A stretch of DNA of 64,000 bases from Pseudomonas sp. CC6-YY-74 (GTDB lineage: Bacteria > Pseudomonadota > Gammaproteobacteria > Pseudomonadales > Pseudomonadaceae): positions 1,891,001 through 1,955,000 of the forward strand of contig NZ_CP019947.1 in NCBI RefSeq assembly GCF_002025205.1, in the 5' to 3' direction. Below are positions 7,896 to 16,823 of the stretch, piece after piece; within the stretch, counting starts at the first letter, position 1, and each line of letters opens with the position of its first letter. The position numbers and the translations under genes were made by a program. The notes below the pieces were generated by a model that searched no databases, had not been told where the DNA came from, and worked only from the letters and a program-made list of their open reading frames with translations.

Positions 7896-8810
7896 GTGGC
7901 TACCTATACCTTGCGTCAACTCAAGTATTTCGTGACCACCGTGGAGGCCGGCAGCGTCGCCGAGGCCTCGCGCAAGCTGTATATCGCCCAGCCGTCGATC
8001 TCCACCGCGATCAAGGGGCTGGAGGAAAACTTCGGCGTGCAGCTGCTCATTCGTCACCATGCCCAGGGCGTGTCGCTCACCCCGAGCGGCGCGCGCTTCT
8101 ATCGCAAGGCGCAGGAGCTGCTGCGCATGGCCCACGAGTTCGAGCAGAACGCCCTGGCGGATAACGACATAGTGGCCGGGCAGATCGACATCGGCTGCTT
8201 CGAGACGGTGGCGCCGCTGTACCTGCCGCGCCTGATCGCCGGGTTCACCGCCCTCTACCCAGGCGTGGAAATCCGCCTGCGCGACGGCGAGCAACAGGAG
8301 CTGGTCCAGGGCCTCACCGCCGGCACCTTCGACCTGGCCTTTCTCTACGAACACGACCTCGACAACACCATCGAAACCGAGCCCTTGATGCCGCCGCAAA
8401 AACCCTACGCGCTGCTGCCCGAGGGGCACCGTTTCACCGAGCAGACCCAGGTGTCACTGCGCGACCTGTGCCTGGAACCGATGATCCTGCTCGACGTGCT
8501 GCCGAGTCGCAGCTACTTCGTCAGCCTCTTCACCGAGCTGGACCTGACCCCGAACATCGTCTTCAGCTCGCCGTCGATCGAGATGGTTCGCGGCATGGTC
8601 GGCCAGGGCTTCGGCTTCTCGCTGCTGGTAACCCGGCCACACTCCGAATGCACCTACGACGGCAAGAAGGTGGTGGCAGTGGACATCGCCGAGCAGGTCA
8701 GCACCTCCGGCCTGGTGGCCGCCTGGCTCAAGCGCGCCCAACTGACCAAGCCGGCGCAGCTGTTTATGGATTACTGCAAGGAGCAGCTGGGGCAGGCTAA
8801 TCCTGAATAA
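7896..8810 (+). CDS. LysR-type regulator, divergent from the amine operon
   Basis: This is a 304-residue LysR-type activator/repressor. The N-terminal winged helix starts TLRQLKYFVTTVEAGSVAEASRKLYIAQPSISTAIKGLEE, with the recognition helix at about residues 28-47. A co-inducer domain follows (IDIGCFETVAPLYLPRLIAGF, then MLVTRP-like central strands). The GTG start at 7896 is chosen because CAGAGG lies 5 bases before it and the LysR fold begins at once; the longer ATG frame adds 37 unrelated residues. It is transcribed away from the aldehyde dehydrogenase, and the roughly 330-bp shared upstream region is the likely control site. Confidence 0.85.
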   Translation: MATYTLRQLKYFVTTVEAGSVAEASRKLYIAQPSISTAIKGLEENFGVQLLIRHHAQGVSLTPSGARFYRKAQELLRMAHEFEQNALADNDIVAGQIDIGCFETVAPLYLPRLIAGFTALYPGVEIRLRDGEQQELVQGLTAGTFDLAFLYEHDLDNTIETEPLMPPQKPYALLPEGHRFTEQTQVSLRDLCLEPMILLDVLPSRSYFVSLFTELDLTPNIVFSSPSIEMVRGMVGQGFGFSLLVTRPHSECTYDGKKVVAVDIAEQVSTSGLVAAWLKRAQLTKPAQLFMDYCKEQLGQANPE

Positions 8811-8853
8811 ATCGAAGCGGCTCGGCACCTGGATAGGCGAGAACAGGTTCTTT

Positions 8854-9031
8854 GTCGGGTGGGTCGGGCCGCGCAGGTTAGTGGCGCTGAGCAGAGGCTG
8901 AAAATCAACTGCGCAAACTGCGCGCCGCGTAACCCACCAAGCGGTTGTCGGCCTACCTCATCCGGTGGGTTACGGCGCAACCGACTACGCACCAGCCAAC
9001 AGCCTGCAGTCATGCGCCGAACCCACCCTAC
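8854..9031. repeat. Dispersed 178-bp intergenic repeat, copy A
   Basis: The element begins TCGGGTGGGTCGGGCCGCGC and ends in CCCACCCTAC, so its ends are inverted copies. GTAACCCACC and GGTGGGTTAC form a second inverted pair inside. A second copy of exactly the same length lies at 24799-24976. The ends and internal palindrome are conserved, while the spacer differs. It is probably a mobile or structured intergenic repeat of Pseudomonas. Confidence 0.8.
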
Positions 9032-9150
9032 GAATCATCGCCCCCCCCCCCGCGCAGCGCCTAGCCGGGCGGCACGTTTCAACACGGAACTGGGACATAG
9101 CCGCTAAAAACCTTAATGCGATTCAGCCTGCAGGTCGGTGTACTTGGTGC

Positions 9151-10134
9151 TCACCGATTCACATCCACTACCACACGGCCCCGAACCTTGCCGTCGAGTA
9201 ACTCGTGTGCAACCGGTATGGCTTCACTCAGGCCGATCTCGCGGGTGATTTCATCCAGTTGTGCCAGGTCCAAGCCAGTGCAGAGGCGCTCCCAGGCCTC
9301 AACGCGCTCCTTGTAAGGACGGGTGACGCTGTTGATGCCAAGCAGGCTAACGCCGCGCAGGATGAAGGGCGCCACAGTCGCCGGAAAGTCCATGCCTTGA
9401 GCCAAGCCGCACGCAGCGACCAGGCCATCTGCGCGAGTGCCCGCGCACACGTTGGCGAGGGTATGGCTGCCAACAGAGTCGATCGCCGCCGCCCAACGCT
9501 CTTTTGCCAATGCGCGTCCGGGGCTGGACAGTTCGGCGCGATCGATGATGGTCGTTGCGCCCAGGCGTTTCAGGTAGTCCGCTTCGGCCGGACGGCCGGT
9601 GGCGGCGATCACGGAGTAGCCTTGACGCGCCAGCAGCGCGATGGCGAAGCTGCCAACCCCACCATTGGCGCCCGTCACCAGCACCTCGCCGCACTCCGGC
9701 GTCAGGCCGTGGCGCTCCAGCGCCATCAGGCAGAGCATTGCGGTGTAGCCTGCGGTTCCGATCGCCATTGCCTGGCGCTCGCTTAACGCCTTGGGTAGGG
9801 GGATCAGCCAGTCACCACGCAGCCTGGCCTTCTGCGCCAGTCCTCCCCAATGCTCTTCGCCCACGCCCCAGCCGTTGAGCAGGACCCGGTCACCGGTTTT
9901 GTAGTCAGGGTGGCTGCTGGTTTCAACGGTTCCGGCCAAGTCGATGCCGGGAACCATTGGAAACCGGCGAACGACCGGGCTGCTGCCGCTGATGGCCAGA
10001 CCATCCTTGTAGTTCAGTGTGCTGAAGGCCACGCGGACGGTGACATCCACCTCGGGAAGCTGTGCATCATCCAGTTCAGTCAAACGAGCCTGGTAAGCAT
10101 CTGCGTCTTTCTCAATAAGAATTGCCTTGAACAT
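9151..10134 (-). CDS. acuI: Acrylyl-CoA reductase (NADPH), AcuI/YhdH family
   Basis: This is a 327-residue medium-chain reductase without the zinc sites of alcohol dehydrogenases. [13 protein letters not shown] and PGIDLAGTV (residues 38-70) are signature stretches of the AcuI/YhdH family, and the nucleotide-binding motif [14 protein letters not shown] is at about 151-164. The family reduces acryloyl-CoA to propionyl-CoA and removes toxic acryloyl compounds. It follows an AcuR-like TetR gene by 47 bp. A palindromic operator lies in that gap, just before the start, so it is probably repressed by that regulator and induced by acrylate or a related electrophile. Confidence 0.88.
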   Translation of the reverse strand: MFKAILIEKDADAYQARLTELDDAQLPEVDVTVRVAFSTLNYKDGLAISGSSPVVRRFPMVPGIDLAGTVETSSHPDYKTGDRVLLNGWGVGEEHWGGLAQKARLRGDWLIPLPKALSERQAMAIGTAGYTAMLCLMALERHGLTPECGEVLVTGANGGVGSFAIALLARQGYSVIAATGRPAEADYLKRLGATTIIDRAELSSPGRALAKERWAAAIDSVGSHTLANVCAGTRADGLVAACGLAQGMDFPATVAPFILRGVSLLGINSVTRPYKERVEAWERLCTGLDLAQLDEITREIGLSEAIPVAHELLDGKVRGRVVVDVNR

Positions 10135-10148
10135 TGCTAGCTCCTATT

Positions 10149-10163
10149 TAGACCGATCGTCTA
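10149..10163. promoter_or_regulatory. Palindromic operator before acuI (TAGACCGATCGTCTA)
   Basis: This is a near-perfect 15-bp palindrome, 15 bases before the acuI start. The same half sites and spacing recur before acuR (10825-10839). TAGAC half sites are typical of NemR/AcuR-type TetR repressors. Confidence 0.75.
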
Positions 10164-10181
10164 TTAATTATCGAAGAAGAA

Positions 10182-10814
10182 TCACCGTGTAATGCCGGCG
10201 AGAAAACCATTCATAAATACATCCAGCGGCCGCACATCCTGTACCAGCCTGGCGCGTAGTACTGCCCCTTCCCAACCGATCCAGAAATAGGCGGCGAGGG
10301 CTTCGCAATCACTGTCTACGTTTATCTGCCTCTGACTGACTGCCTGGCGCAAGCAGGTAGCCAGACGCCTCTGCCAGTCGAGCAGGACCGCCTCCAACTC
10401 ATTGCGAAAGCTCTCGGGCAGGACAATGATCTCCTGGCCGAGATTCCCGACCAGGCAGCCTCGGCGGAACTGGTGCTTGGCCATGCCCGTCTTGGCGTCC
10501 TCGACAAAATTGCGCAGGCGCTGGAGGGGGGGCTCCGTCTCATTCAGCAGCCAGCGATCCAGCTTGCGGGCAAAATAATCTGCGTAGCGTCGCAACACCG
10601 CCTGCCCGAAGGCTTCCTTACTATCGAAGTAGTGATAGAACGAGCCCTTGGGGACGCTGACCCGCTTGAGGACGGCGTCGATACCCGTGGCTGCAAAGCC
10701 CTGCTCGGTCAGTATTTCCATGCCGCAACGCAGCAGCACCTCGCGTGTGTCGGCGTGCTCTCGTTCGATTTTTGGCGGGCGGCCGCGACGGGCCTGCGGT
10801 TTGGCGATAGTCAT
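10182..10814 (-). CDS. acuR: TetR-family repressor, AcuR-like (acrylate-responsive type)
   Basis: This is a 210-residue TetR repressor. The DNA-binding domain occupies about residues 24-70 (GMEILTEQGFAATGIDAVLKRVSVPKGSFYHYFDSKEAFG). The ligand domain has FRRGCLVGNLGQE and FWIGWEGAVLRARL, which I recognise from AcuR of Rhodobacter. Its partner acuI is directly downstream here as in the Rhodobacter acu operon. Operators stand in front of both genes, suggesting autoregulation. The ATG at 10814 lacks a clear ribosome site and is only 10 bases from the operator, so translation may be leaderless or nearly so. The inducer is inferred from family and neighbour. Confidence 0.85.
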   Translation of the reverse strand: MTIAKPQARRGRPPKIEREHADTREVLLRCGMEILTEQGFAATGIDAVLKRVSVPKGSFYHYFDSKEAFGQAVLRRYADYFARKLDRWLLNETEPPLQRLRNFVEDAKTGMAKHQFRRGCLVGNLGQEIIVLPESFRNELEAVLLDWQRRLATCLRQAVSQRQINVDSDCEALAAYFWIGWEGAVLRARLVQDVRPLDVFMNGFLAGITR

Positions 10815-10824
10815 GGCGCCATAT

Positions 10825-10839
10825 TAGACCGACCGTCTC
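10825..10839. promoter_or_regulatory. Palindromic operator before acuR (TAGACCGACCGTCTC)
   Basis: This 15-bp site shares 13 of 15 positions with the operator before acuI. It ends 10 bases from the acuR start codon, so repressor binding here would cover the transcription start. Confidence 0.7.
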
Positions 10840-11385
10840 GAATGTCAATGCAGAAACCGACGCGTAAAAGGGGGCAGCCATTAGCCGGTCTACGCCTACG
10901 GATACCCGCGCGGCCTGTACAGCGAGGTACTTGGATTAGACCCTGTGGAAAACGCTCCGCGGCTTTCCACCCTGCATAGCGCTCAAGTTCGCATAGGGTG
11001 GAAACCAATGGTTATCCGGGCTACCTCGCTGCTACAGGCCTCACCGCAGGCGATGTAACTGCTGGCGTTGGCGCAGCTGTTGTCACAGATAAAGCTGCAG
11101 CCCGCTCAGCAGCGTGGCCAGTGCCGGCCAGGACTGTCCGGTGATTGCCAGTGGCTGCGGTCAAAGAGAATTCCATCGGCTATTGCTCACGAAAGGGAGA
11201 ACGTGGGCCGTGGCCGTCGCAAGATGTTGGCCACTGCCGTCTGTGCTCACCTAGGTTACAAATGAGGCCGGGGCGGCGCGGCTGAAAACACCCGTGTGCA
11301 GACGTGGCGGCGTGCCATCCGCCGCTCAGGCGCTAGACTGAGTCAGTAAAACGGCATTTCCCCGTGCGCCTGATGGAGGTGCGGC
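10840..11385. other. Intergenic region with repeat remnants, no supported gene
   Basis: About 550 bp without a convincing gene. It contains a stretch rich in CCGCGG and paired GGAAAAC/TTTCCACCCT blocks near 10945-11005, resembling decayed Pseudomonas intergenic repeats, and short frames that start nowhere plausible. AGGTGC a few bases before 11386 could serve the next gene. Confidence 0.4.
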
Positions 11386-12360
11386 ATGGACATCCGTGAA
11401 GGTTTTATCGGCAGCATCGGCAACACCCCGTTGATCCGCCTCGAGCGGCTCAGCCGCGAGACCGGTTGTGAGATTCTCGGCAAGGCCGAGTTCCTCAACC
11501 CCGGCGGTTCGGTGAAAGACCGCGCCGCCATGTCCATCGTGCTCGACGCCGAGAAACGTGGCGCACTCCGCCCCGGCGGCATAGTGGTCGAGGGGACGGC
11601 CGGCAACACCGGCATCGGTCTCGCGCACATCTGCGCCACGCGCGGTTACCGTTGCATCATCGTGATTCCCGACAACCAATCCCAGGAGAAACTGGAACTG
11701 CTGCGCGTGCTCGGTGCCGAGGTGCGCCCGGTACCGCCGAAACCCTACCGGGACCCGGACAACTATCAGAAGATCGCCGGCCGCCTGGCCCACAAACTGC
11801 CCGGTGCGATCTGGGCCAACCAGTTCGACAATCTGGCCAACCGCCAGGCTCACTACACCAGCACCGGGCCGGAGATCTGGCACGACACCCTGGGTCAGGT
11901 GGACGCCTTTGTCTGCGCCACGGGCACCGGTGGCACCCTGGCCGGCGTCGCGCGCTACCTCAAGGAGCGTAACCCCAAAGTGCGTATCGTCCTCGCCGAC
12001 CCCATGGGCAGCGCGCTTTATCACTGGGTGCTGAGCGGTGAACTGCAGGCTGAGGGCAGCTCCATCACCGAAGGCATAGGTAACACCCGGATAACCGCCA
12101 ATTTGGAGGGCACGCCGATCGACGGCGCGGTGCAGGTCGATGACCAGAGCTGCGTGAGCATGGTCTATCGCCTGTTACGTGAGGAAGGCTTGTTCCTCGG
12201 CGGTTCCTCCGGCATCAATCTGGTCGCCGCCGTGCGGGTCGCGCACGAACTGGGCCCCGGGCATACGGTGGTGACCTTGCTGTGCGACCGTGGCGGGCTC
12301 TACATGCGCCGTTTGTTCAACCCGGCGTGGCTGAGTGAGCATGGCCTGTCGCCCGCCTAG
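11386..12360 (+). CDS. Cysteine synthase-family PLP enzyme (beta-replacing, CysK/CBS type)
   Basis: This is a 324-residue fold-type II PLP enzyme. The cofactor lysine is Lys44 in NPGGSVKDRAA. EGTAGNTGIGLA binds the substrate carboxylate, and TGTGGTLAG holds the phosphate. The N-terminus IGNTPLIRLERLS is the family signature. CysK makes cysteine from O-acetylserine and sulfide. The ending LCDRGGLYMRRLFNP differs from classical CysK and is nearer to cystathionine-synthase-like or CysK2-like members, so the acceptor is uncertain. It has no pathway neighbours; the next gene is convergent. Confidence 0.82.
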   Translation: MDIREGFIGSIGNTPLIRLERLSRETGCEILGKAEFLNPGGSVKDRAAMSIVLDAEKRGALRPGGIVVEGTAGNTGIGLAHICATRGYRCIIVIPDNQSQEKLELLRVLGAEVRPVPPKPYRDPDNYQKIAGRLAHKLPGAIWANQFDNLANRQAHYTSTGPEIWHDTLGQVDAFVCATGTGGTLAGVARYLKERNPKVRIVLADPMGSALYHWVLSGELQAEGSSITEGIGNTRITANLEGTPIDGAVQVDDQSCVSMVYRLLREEGLFLGGSSGINLVAAVRVAHELGPGHTVVTLLCDRGGLYMRRLFNPAWLSEHGLSPA

Positions 12361-12389
12361 CGCAGATGCCCGTTGCGGCAACCGTTCGG

Positions 12390-13166
12390 TTAAAAGCGCA
12401 ATTGGCTGCCAAGCGTCAAACCCTCGCGGGTGGGGAGCAAGGAGAAGCTGTATGACTCGGACGCAGGCTGTTCGAGGAACAGGTTATAGCTGAGGTTGGC
12501 GAGAAAATTTCCCAGCGCCATGCCGACCAGTACGTCGGTCGGGTAGTGCTTATCCGCTTCGATGCGCGCAATGCCGGTCAGGCCATCGATGCCGTAGAGC
12601 CCGACCTTAGCCAGTTGGCGCATCCCAGGATTCATATCGATGTAGTCCAGATTGCGCCGGGTCAGGGTGGTTTGGGTGGCGGTGGTCGCACTGTGCTTGG
12701 AGGGAAATGAATCATCTGCCACGCCGTCCGGTCGGTCACGCCCGGAGCGGGTTTTCCATTCGCCGACAATGCCATCCACCAGGGCCTTATCGGCCAGCAG
12801 GACGCCGACGTTGCTGGCCTTCCACTCCAGGGCCTCCCCCAGGTTCTGGTCGGGCGGAGCGGCCATCAGCATGCTGACGCCATAGAACAGGGTGCTGGCG
12901 CCCAGCAGTGAGTTGCTCATATCCTCGGCGTCCTCGCCGAACACGTATTGATGCTTGCCTGCCGAGCGTTGCCACTGCTTGTCCCAATGACCACCGGCAA
13001 TCACCGTGGCGGCCGCCAGGGGCGCCCAGGTGCTCGGCTCGCGAGCGGCGCGTACGCTTGCATCGCTGAGACGTTCCCAGGAAAACAGGGGCGCGGCTTG
13101 GGTTTGCCAGGTCAGGCTGCTGCCACAGAGGAGCGTCAACACGCCGAAGAACTGCCGTTTGTTCAT
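12390..13166 (-). CDS. Secreted/periplasmic PAP2-family phosphatase
   Basis: This is a 258-residue protein with an N-terminal signal peptide (MNKRQFFGVLTLLCGSSLTWQTQA). The three PAP2 phosphatase motifs are present in order: KTRSGRDRP, the SFPSKHSA motif (a variant of PSGH), and ARIEADKHYPTDV with the catalytic His and Asp. Such enzymes remove phosphate from phosphatidic acid, undecaprenyl pyrophosphate or related lipids at the outer face of the inner membrane. It lacks several membrane spans seen in other PAP2 enzymes, so it may be largely soluble in the periplasm. It stands alone and converges on the cysteine synthase-like gene. Confidence 0.82.
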   Translation of the reverse strand: MNKRQFFGVLTLLCGSSLTWQTQAAPLFSWERLSDASVRAAREPSTWAPLAAATVIAGGHWDKQWQRSAGKHQYVFGEDAEDMSNSLLGASTLFYGVSMLMAAPPDQNLGEALEWKASNVGVLLADKALVDGIVGEWKTRSGRDRPDGVADDSFPSKHSATTATQTTLTRRNLDYIDMNPGMRQLAKVGLYGIDGLTGIARIEADKHYPTDVLVGMALGNFLANLSYNLFLEQPASESYSFSLLPTREGLTLGSQLRF

Positions 13167-13779
13167 CGTTCAATTACCTTGGTCGCTCAGGACGAGCGTA
13201 GATAGAGCCAGAGAAATAGGCCGCTGCGCGGGTCCCGTTCGTTGCCAGTGGGGACTGTCTGCGGTGCGCGCTACCTTGCACGCGTCTGTGTGAAAACTTC
13301 GTCAAGGTGATCGGTAGGCGACCGGCTCGCTTGGCGAGTGAGGGCTTTTGCAGAAACTGCAGGGAGAGTTGGCTTTTAGCCTCGACTTACGACCGGCGAA
13401 TGGGCGTCCCCTTTTCTTCACGACCGACAACGACGGGCCAACTCGGCGCGACTTTTCGCCGACGATTGCCGGCTATGGCGAAATGCCTGATGAGTCGCAG
13501 ACTCAAGCTGTTGCTTACCGATTGCGGCGTTCTGCACTTTCAACCAGGACGTGCCAAGCACGCTGCCTGAGGTGTAGTTCTGAAGATTGCGCCCCGCCTA
13601 CCCGGCGGTAGACAGCCGGCCGGAGCCCAATGTGGCTGAAACTGGATCACATCAATTCTGCGATAAGTGTCAAAAGCTGACTTCACTTATGCTTGTGACA
13701 CTATCCAGGCGAAACCGGAGAGGCGGCCGTAGTAAATGCTGCGGTTGACTCTCAGCTAAATATCGAGATATCTTGATTT
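13167..13779. other. Intergenic region; contains a 12-bp inverted repeat upstream of arsR-like gene
   Basis: About 610 bp without a supported gene. One feature stands out: AGTGTCAAAAGC at 13666-13677 and GCTTGTGACACT at 13691-13702 form an inverted repeat with a 13-nt spacer. It lies about 80 bp before the ArsR-family gene and could be its operator. The rest looks like degraded sequence. Confidence 0.45.
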
Positions 13780-14088
13780 ATGAATATTGAAAGCGTGATT
13801 TCCGCCCTCAACAACCCTGTGCGACGCCGAATTCTTGAATGGTTGAAAGACCGGTCGAACTTTCCGCCCTCGCTGCCAGAGCATGCCGATTTGGACGGTG
13901 TGTGTGTTGCGTACATTCAAGAGAAGGCCGGGTTGTCGCAATCGACGATCTCAAACTACATGGGTGTGTTGAAGCAGGCTGGGTTGGTGGTGGCTGAGCG
14001 TCATGGACAGTGGACGTTTTACCGGCGCAATGAAGGCAACATCCAAGCGTTTCTCAGTGAGCTTGAGAAAGAACTGTTGAAGCCGTGA
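13780..14088 (+). CDS. ArsR-family winged-helix repressor
   Basis: This is a 102-residue ArsR/SmtB-type regulator. VISALNNPVRRRILEWLKD is the first helix-turn segment and LSQSTISNYMGVLKQAGLVVAERHGQWTFYRRN the recognition helix and wing. The classical metal motif ELCVCDL is absent, so it probably does not sense arsenic in the usual way. Only one cysteine (in GVCVAYI) is visible, in the loop before the recognition helix. It lies 71 bp before an old-yellow-enzyme gene on the same strand and likely controls it. AT-rich codon use here and in the next gene differs from the surroundings and suggests acquisition by transfer. Confidence 0.82.
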   Translation: MNIESVISALNNPVRRRILEWLKDRSNFPPSLPEHADLDGVCVAYIQEKAGLSQSTISNYMGVLKQAGLVVAERHGQWTFYRRNEGNIQAFLSELEKELLKP

Positions 14089-14159
14089 TCGTTGATACGC
14101 CACCTGGCTACGAACGGCATGTCGCGCACAAAAACGAAATATTACGATGGAGAAGCCCG

Positions 14160-15386
14160 ATGACGCAGCCAACGACCATGCATGATTTCTCAGGCCCGGA
14201 AAATGTGTTGGGCCGCCCGCTTGAGCTTCCCTGTGGCGTGGTTCTGAAAAACCGACTGACAAAGTCGGCAATGTCGGATTCCCTTGGTGACGGGAAAGGC
14301 AATGCTACCGCAGCGCAGGCACGGCTCTATGAACGCTGGGCGGAAGGTGGCGCAGCACTGTCACTGATTGGCGAGGTGCAGGGTGATCCGCGCTATCCCG
14401 AAAAACCGGGAAATCTGGTGCTGGGACCGGATACAGATCAAAAAGCGTTGCGATCCTTGGCGCGTCGGGGATCGACTGAGGGTGCGCATCTCTGGCCGCA
14501 ACTCGGACACGCCGGAGCGCTTGCCCATTTGCCGATCAGTCGAGCAAAAGGCCCCTCCTCGCTGGACATTGAAGGGCTGCAATGCGCGGGCATGACCCTC
14601 GAAGACATTGGGGAACTGCCGGGCATCTACGCAAGGGCTGCGACAATCGCCAAAGGCGCAGGATTTGGTGGGGTGCAAATTCATGCCGGACACGGGTTTC
14701 TGTTAAGCCAATTCTTGTCTCCGTTGTTCAATCGCCGGACAGACGGATATGGCGGGTCAATCGCGGCGAGATTCCGCATCGTTCGCGAGGTGATAGAGGC
14801 GGTTCGCCAGGCTGTTGGCGCTTCGTTCCCGATTGCTATCAAGATCAACTCGACCGATAAACTGGAAGGTGGACTGACCGAAGACGAGGCTATGGAAGTG
14901 GTCCGCATCCTCGATCAGACATCTATTGACCTGATCGATATCAGCGGCGGAACCTATTTTCCGGGTGCTGCGGCAAGCTCCGATAGCACCTCTGGTAGCG
15001 GGCCCTACTTCCTTGATTTTGCACGCCGGGCGAAACAGGCGACCGCCATTCCAATCATGGCCACCGGAGGCTTCAAGACGCGGCAACAAGCAGTTGACGC
15101 CGTCGAGAGCGGCGCTGTCGACATGGTGAGCGTGGGCCGTGCCATGGCGCTCAATCCGCATCTTGCGCGCGATTGGTTGAGCGTCGGTGGTGGCGACCCG
15201 GCGTTTCCGAAATTCGATACAACCCCTCCGGGCGGCGTGACGGCTTGGTATACGATGCGACTGACTGCGCTCGCAGAAGACAATGAGGATGAATTCAGTG
15301 TGGACCTCGAGTCCGCCATGAGCCTCTATGACGTGCGCGATGCGGGGCGCTGCGACGCCTGGCGCAAAGCCTTCGCTCGCCTGTGA
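14160..15386 (+). CDS. Old yellow enzyme-family NADH:flavin oxidoreductase
   Basis: This is a 408-residue FMN-dependent TIM-barrel oxidoreductase. KNRLTKSAMSD begins the barrel. HAGHGFLLSQFLSPLFNRRTDGYGGS is the hallmark stretch with the substrate-binding His/His pair, and VSVGRAMALNPHLARDW binds FMN phosphate near the C-terminus. Such enzymes reduce alpha,beta-unsaturated carbonyls or related xenobiotics. The start MTQPTTMHDF at 14160 has GGAGAAG before it; the longer frame overlaps arsR. It is probably co-transcribed with the ArsR gene as a small inducible detoxification unit. The substrate is unknown. Confidence 0.85.
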   Translation: MTQPTTMHDFSGPENVLGRPLELPCGVVLKNRLTKSAMSDSLGDGKGNATAAQARLYERWAEGGAALSLIGEVQGDPRYPEKPGNLVLGPDTDQKALRSLARRGSTEGAHLWPQLGHAGALAHLPISRAKGPSSLDIEGLQCAGMTLEDIGELPGIYARAATIAKGAGFGGVQIHAGHGFLLSQFLSPLFNRRTDGYGGSIAARFRIVREVIEAVRQAVGASFPIAIKINSTDKLEGGLTEDEAMEVVRILDQTSIDLIDISGGTYFPGAAASSDSTSGSGPYFLDFARRAKQATAIPIMATGGFKTRQQAVDAVESGAVDMVSVGRAMALNPHLARDWLSVGGGDPAFPKFDTTPPGGVTAWYTMRLTALAEDNEDEFSVDLESAMSLYDVRDAGRCDAWRKAFARL

Positions 15387-15781
15387 GAGCGCGTTTAGAG
15401 CAGGGTGTCAGAAACGATTAACACTGGCAGTAACCCGCATGACTCAATTGGCAACATGGCGAGCCGGTACGACGGTGAACCCGGAGTATTCGTTATCGAG
15501 CGCAAGCGCACCCGTGAACTCGAAGCTAAAGCGGCAAACGTCACGCGTTTTGGTCGATTTATTCATAGTCCTCGGGTGCATGTTCCGCCTTTGCTGACAG
15601 CAACCTGCCAGCCATAGCGAGCGTTACGGAAGACGGACGGGCTACCTATAGCGGGTCGACTCCGGCCAGTCGCGACCGGCAGTAGTCGACCCATTGCTAC
15701 CAGTCGTGGCGGGCAGCAACCGCCCACAAACGGCCGCACAGCGCTCTAACTCTGGCCCGTTCCAAGTTTGTGCTCCAGTCG
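15387..15781. other. Intergenic region without a supported gene
   Basis: About 395 bp. A 70-codon frame from 15405 has no ribosome site and no recognisable product. The right half has repeated CGACC/GGTCG blocks like decayed Pseudomonas intergenic repeats. Confidence 0.4.
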
Positions 15782-16708
15782 TTAAACCTCTGAGCGTGGG
15801 GATGGGATGCAACGATTCGTGGCGCCCTCTATCAACCAATCCCTGAATAGCGTTGTGGCTGCGGACATTGGCCGGACGAGGTCATGCACGACGAACTCGG
15901 CAAGTCCGGTTTCAACCAAAAAATCAGTCACGCGCACCAATTCGCCCTTATTTATCGCCTCGGCCGCCATGAAGTCCCAAACTAGGCCAATCCCCCCACC
16001 TTGTTGAATCGCAGCGTAAGTCAGAGTGAGTTGGTTGAAGGTGGGATCGGACTTAGGCGACTGGTAGGCAATATCAAAGTGAGCAAACCAGTCACGCCAC
16101 TCGATACAGTCCCATGCCGAAGCCAACTGGATTAGTGGCAGTCCTGCCAGCTCCTCGAGCGTTTTCGCTGCACTACCTGCAACCCCAGGGCGAGCCACCG
16201 GATAGATGACTTCGGGGATAAGCGCGGTCGCCTCCAGGCTCGGCCAGTCACCGCCACCATAGAGAATCGCCAGATCATGGTCGGGAACCATGAAAGGCAT
16301 GATCTCGTTACTGGCGTGGATGTGGATGGTGATTTCCGGGTGCACGGCATTGAAACTGAGCAGGCGTGGAAATAGCCAAAACTGCGAGACGGCATGGGTC
16401 GCCAGGACGGTGACTGTATTGGGATGGTGGGTTGTACTAATCCGCTGCCCCGTCACATGGATGCGCTGCAGTGCTGGCACGACCTCCTGCTGGTAGAGCA
16501 CGCCCGCCGTTGAAAGCTCGACGCCCCGTGCACCCCGCATGAACAGGGCGACGCCCAGTGCCTGCTCGAGTGTGCGCACTTGTTTACTGACCGCGCTTTG
16601 AGTCACGCAGAGTTCATCGGCGGCGCGGGTGAAACTGCCCAAGCGGGCAACGGACTCGAAAGCAATTAACGTATCGAGCGGAGGAAGATGGCGAAAGCGT
16701 CCGGACAT
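15782..16708 (-). CDS. LysR-type regulator (GcvA/AmpR-like), divergent from an EamA exporter
   Basis: This is a 308-residue LysR regulator. The DNA-binding domain is MSGRFRHLPPLDTLIAFESVARLGSFTRAADELCVTQSAVSKQVRTLEQALGV at residues 1-53, of the GcvA/AmpR subgroup. The ligand domain begins near residue 90 (VTVLATHAVSQFWLFPRL). The ATG at 16708 is preferred because the fold begins right after it and GAGAA precedes; an upstream ATG adds 17 unrelated residues. It is divergent from an EamA exporter with 115 bp between them, so it probably controls that gene. Confidence 0.85.
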   Translation of the reverse strand: MSGRFRHLPPLDTLIAFESVARLGSFTRAADELCVTQSAVSKQVRTLEQALGVALFMRGARGVELSTAGVLYQQEVVPALQRIHVTGQRISTTHHPNTVTVLATHAVSQFWLFPRLLSFNAVHPEITIHIHASNEIMPFMVPDHDLAILYGGGDWPSLEATALIPEVIYPVARPGVAGSAAKTLEELAGLPLIQLASAWDCIEWRDWFAHFDIAYQSPKSDPTFNQLTLTYAAIQQGGGIGLVWDFMAAEAINKGELVRVTDFLVETGLAEFVVHDLVRPMSAATTLFRDWLIEGATNRCIPSPRSEV

Positions 16709-16823
16709 TAAGTTTTCTCGACTATCGGTATGCCTGCACGGAATAGCAGCATGCAGCAATGTCGCTGCAAGACCCCAGAACTATACCGTAAGGTCGCTGC
16801 CTTGACTGAGGAGGTAGAGCGAC

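Noticed and set aside
9040..9056. Run of C residues as a possible phase-variable tract
   Set aside because: It lies in an intergenic region beside a repeat, not in a coding or promoter spacer that could be identified.
15405..15617. 70-codon frame after the old-yellow enzyme gene
   Set aside because: It overlaps no conserved motif, has no ribosome site and ends in repeat-like sequence.
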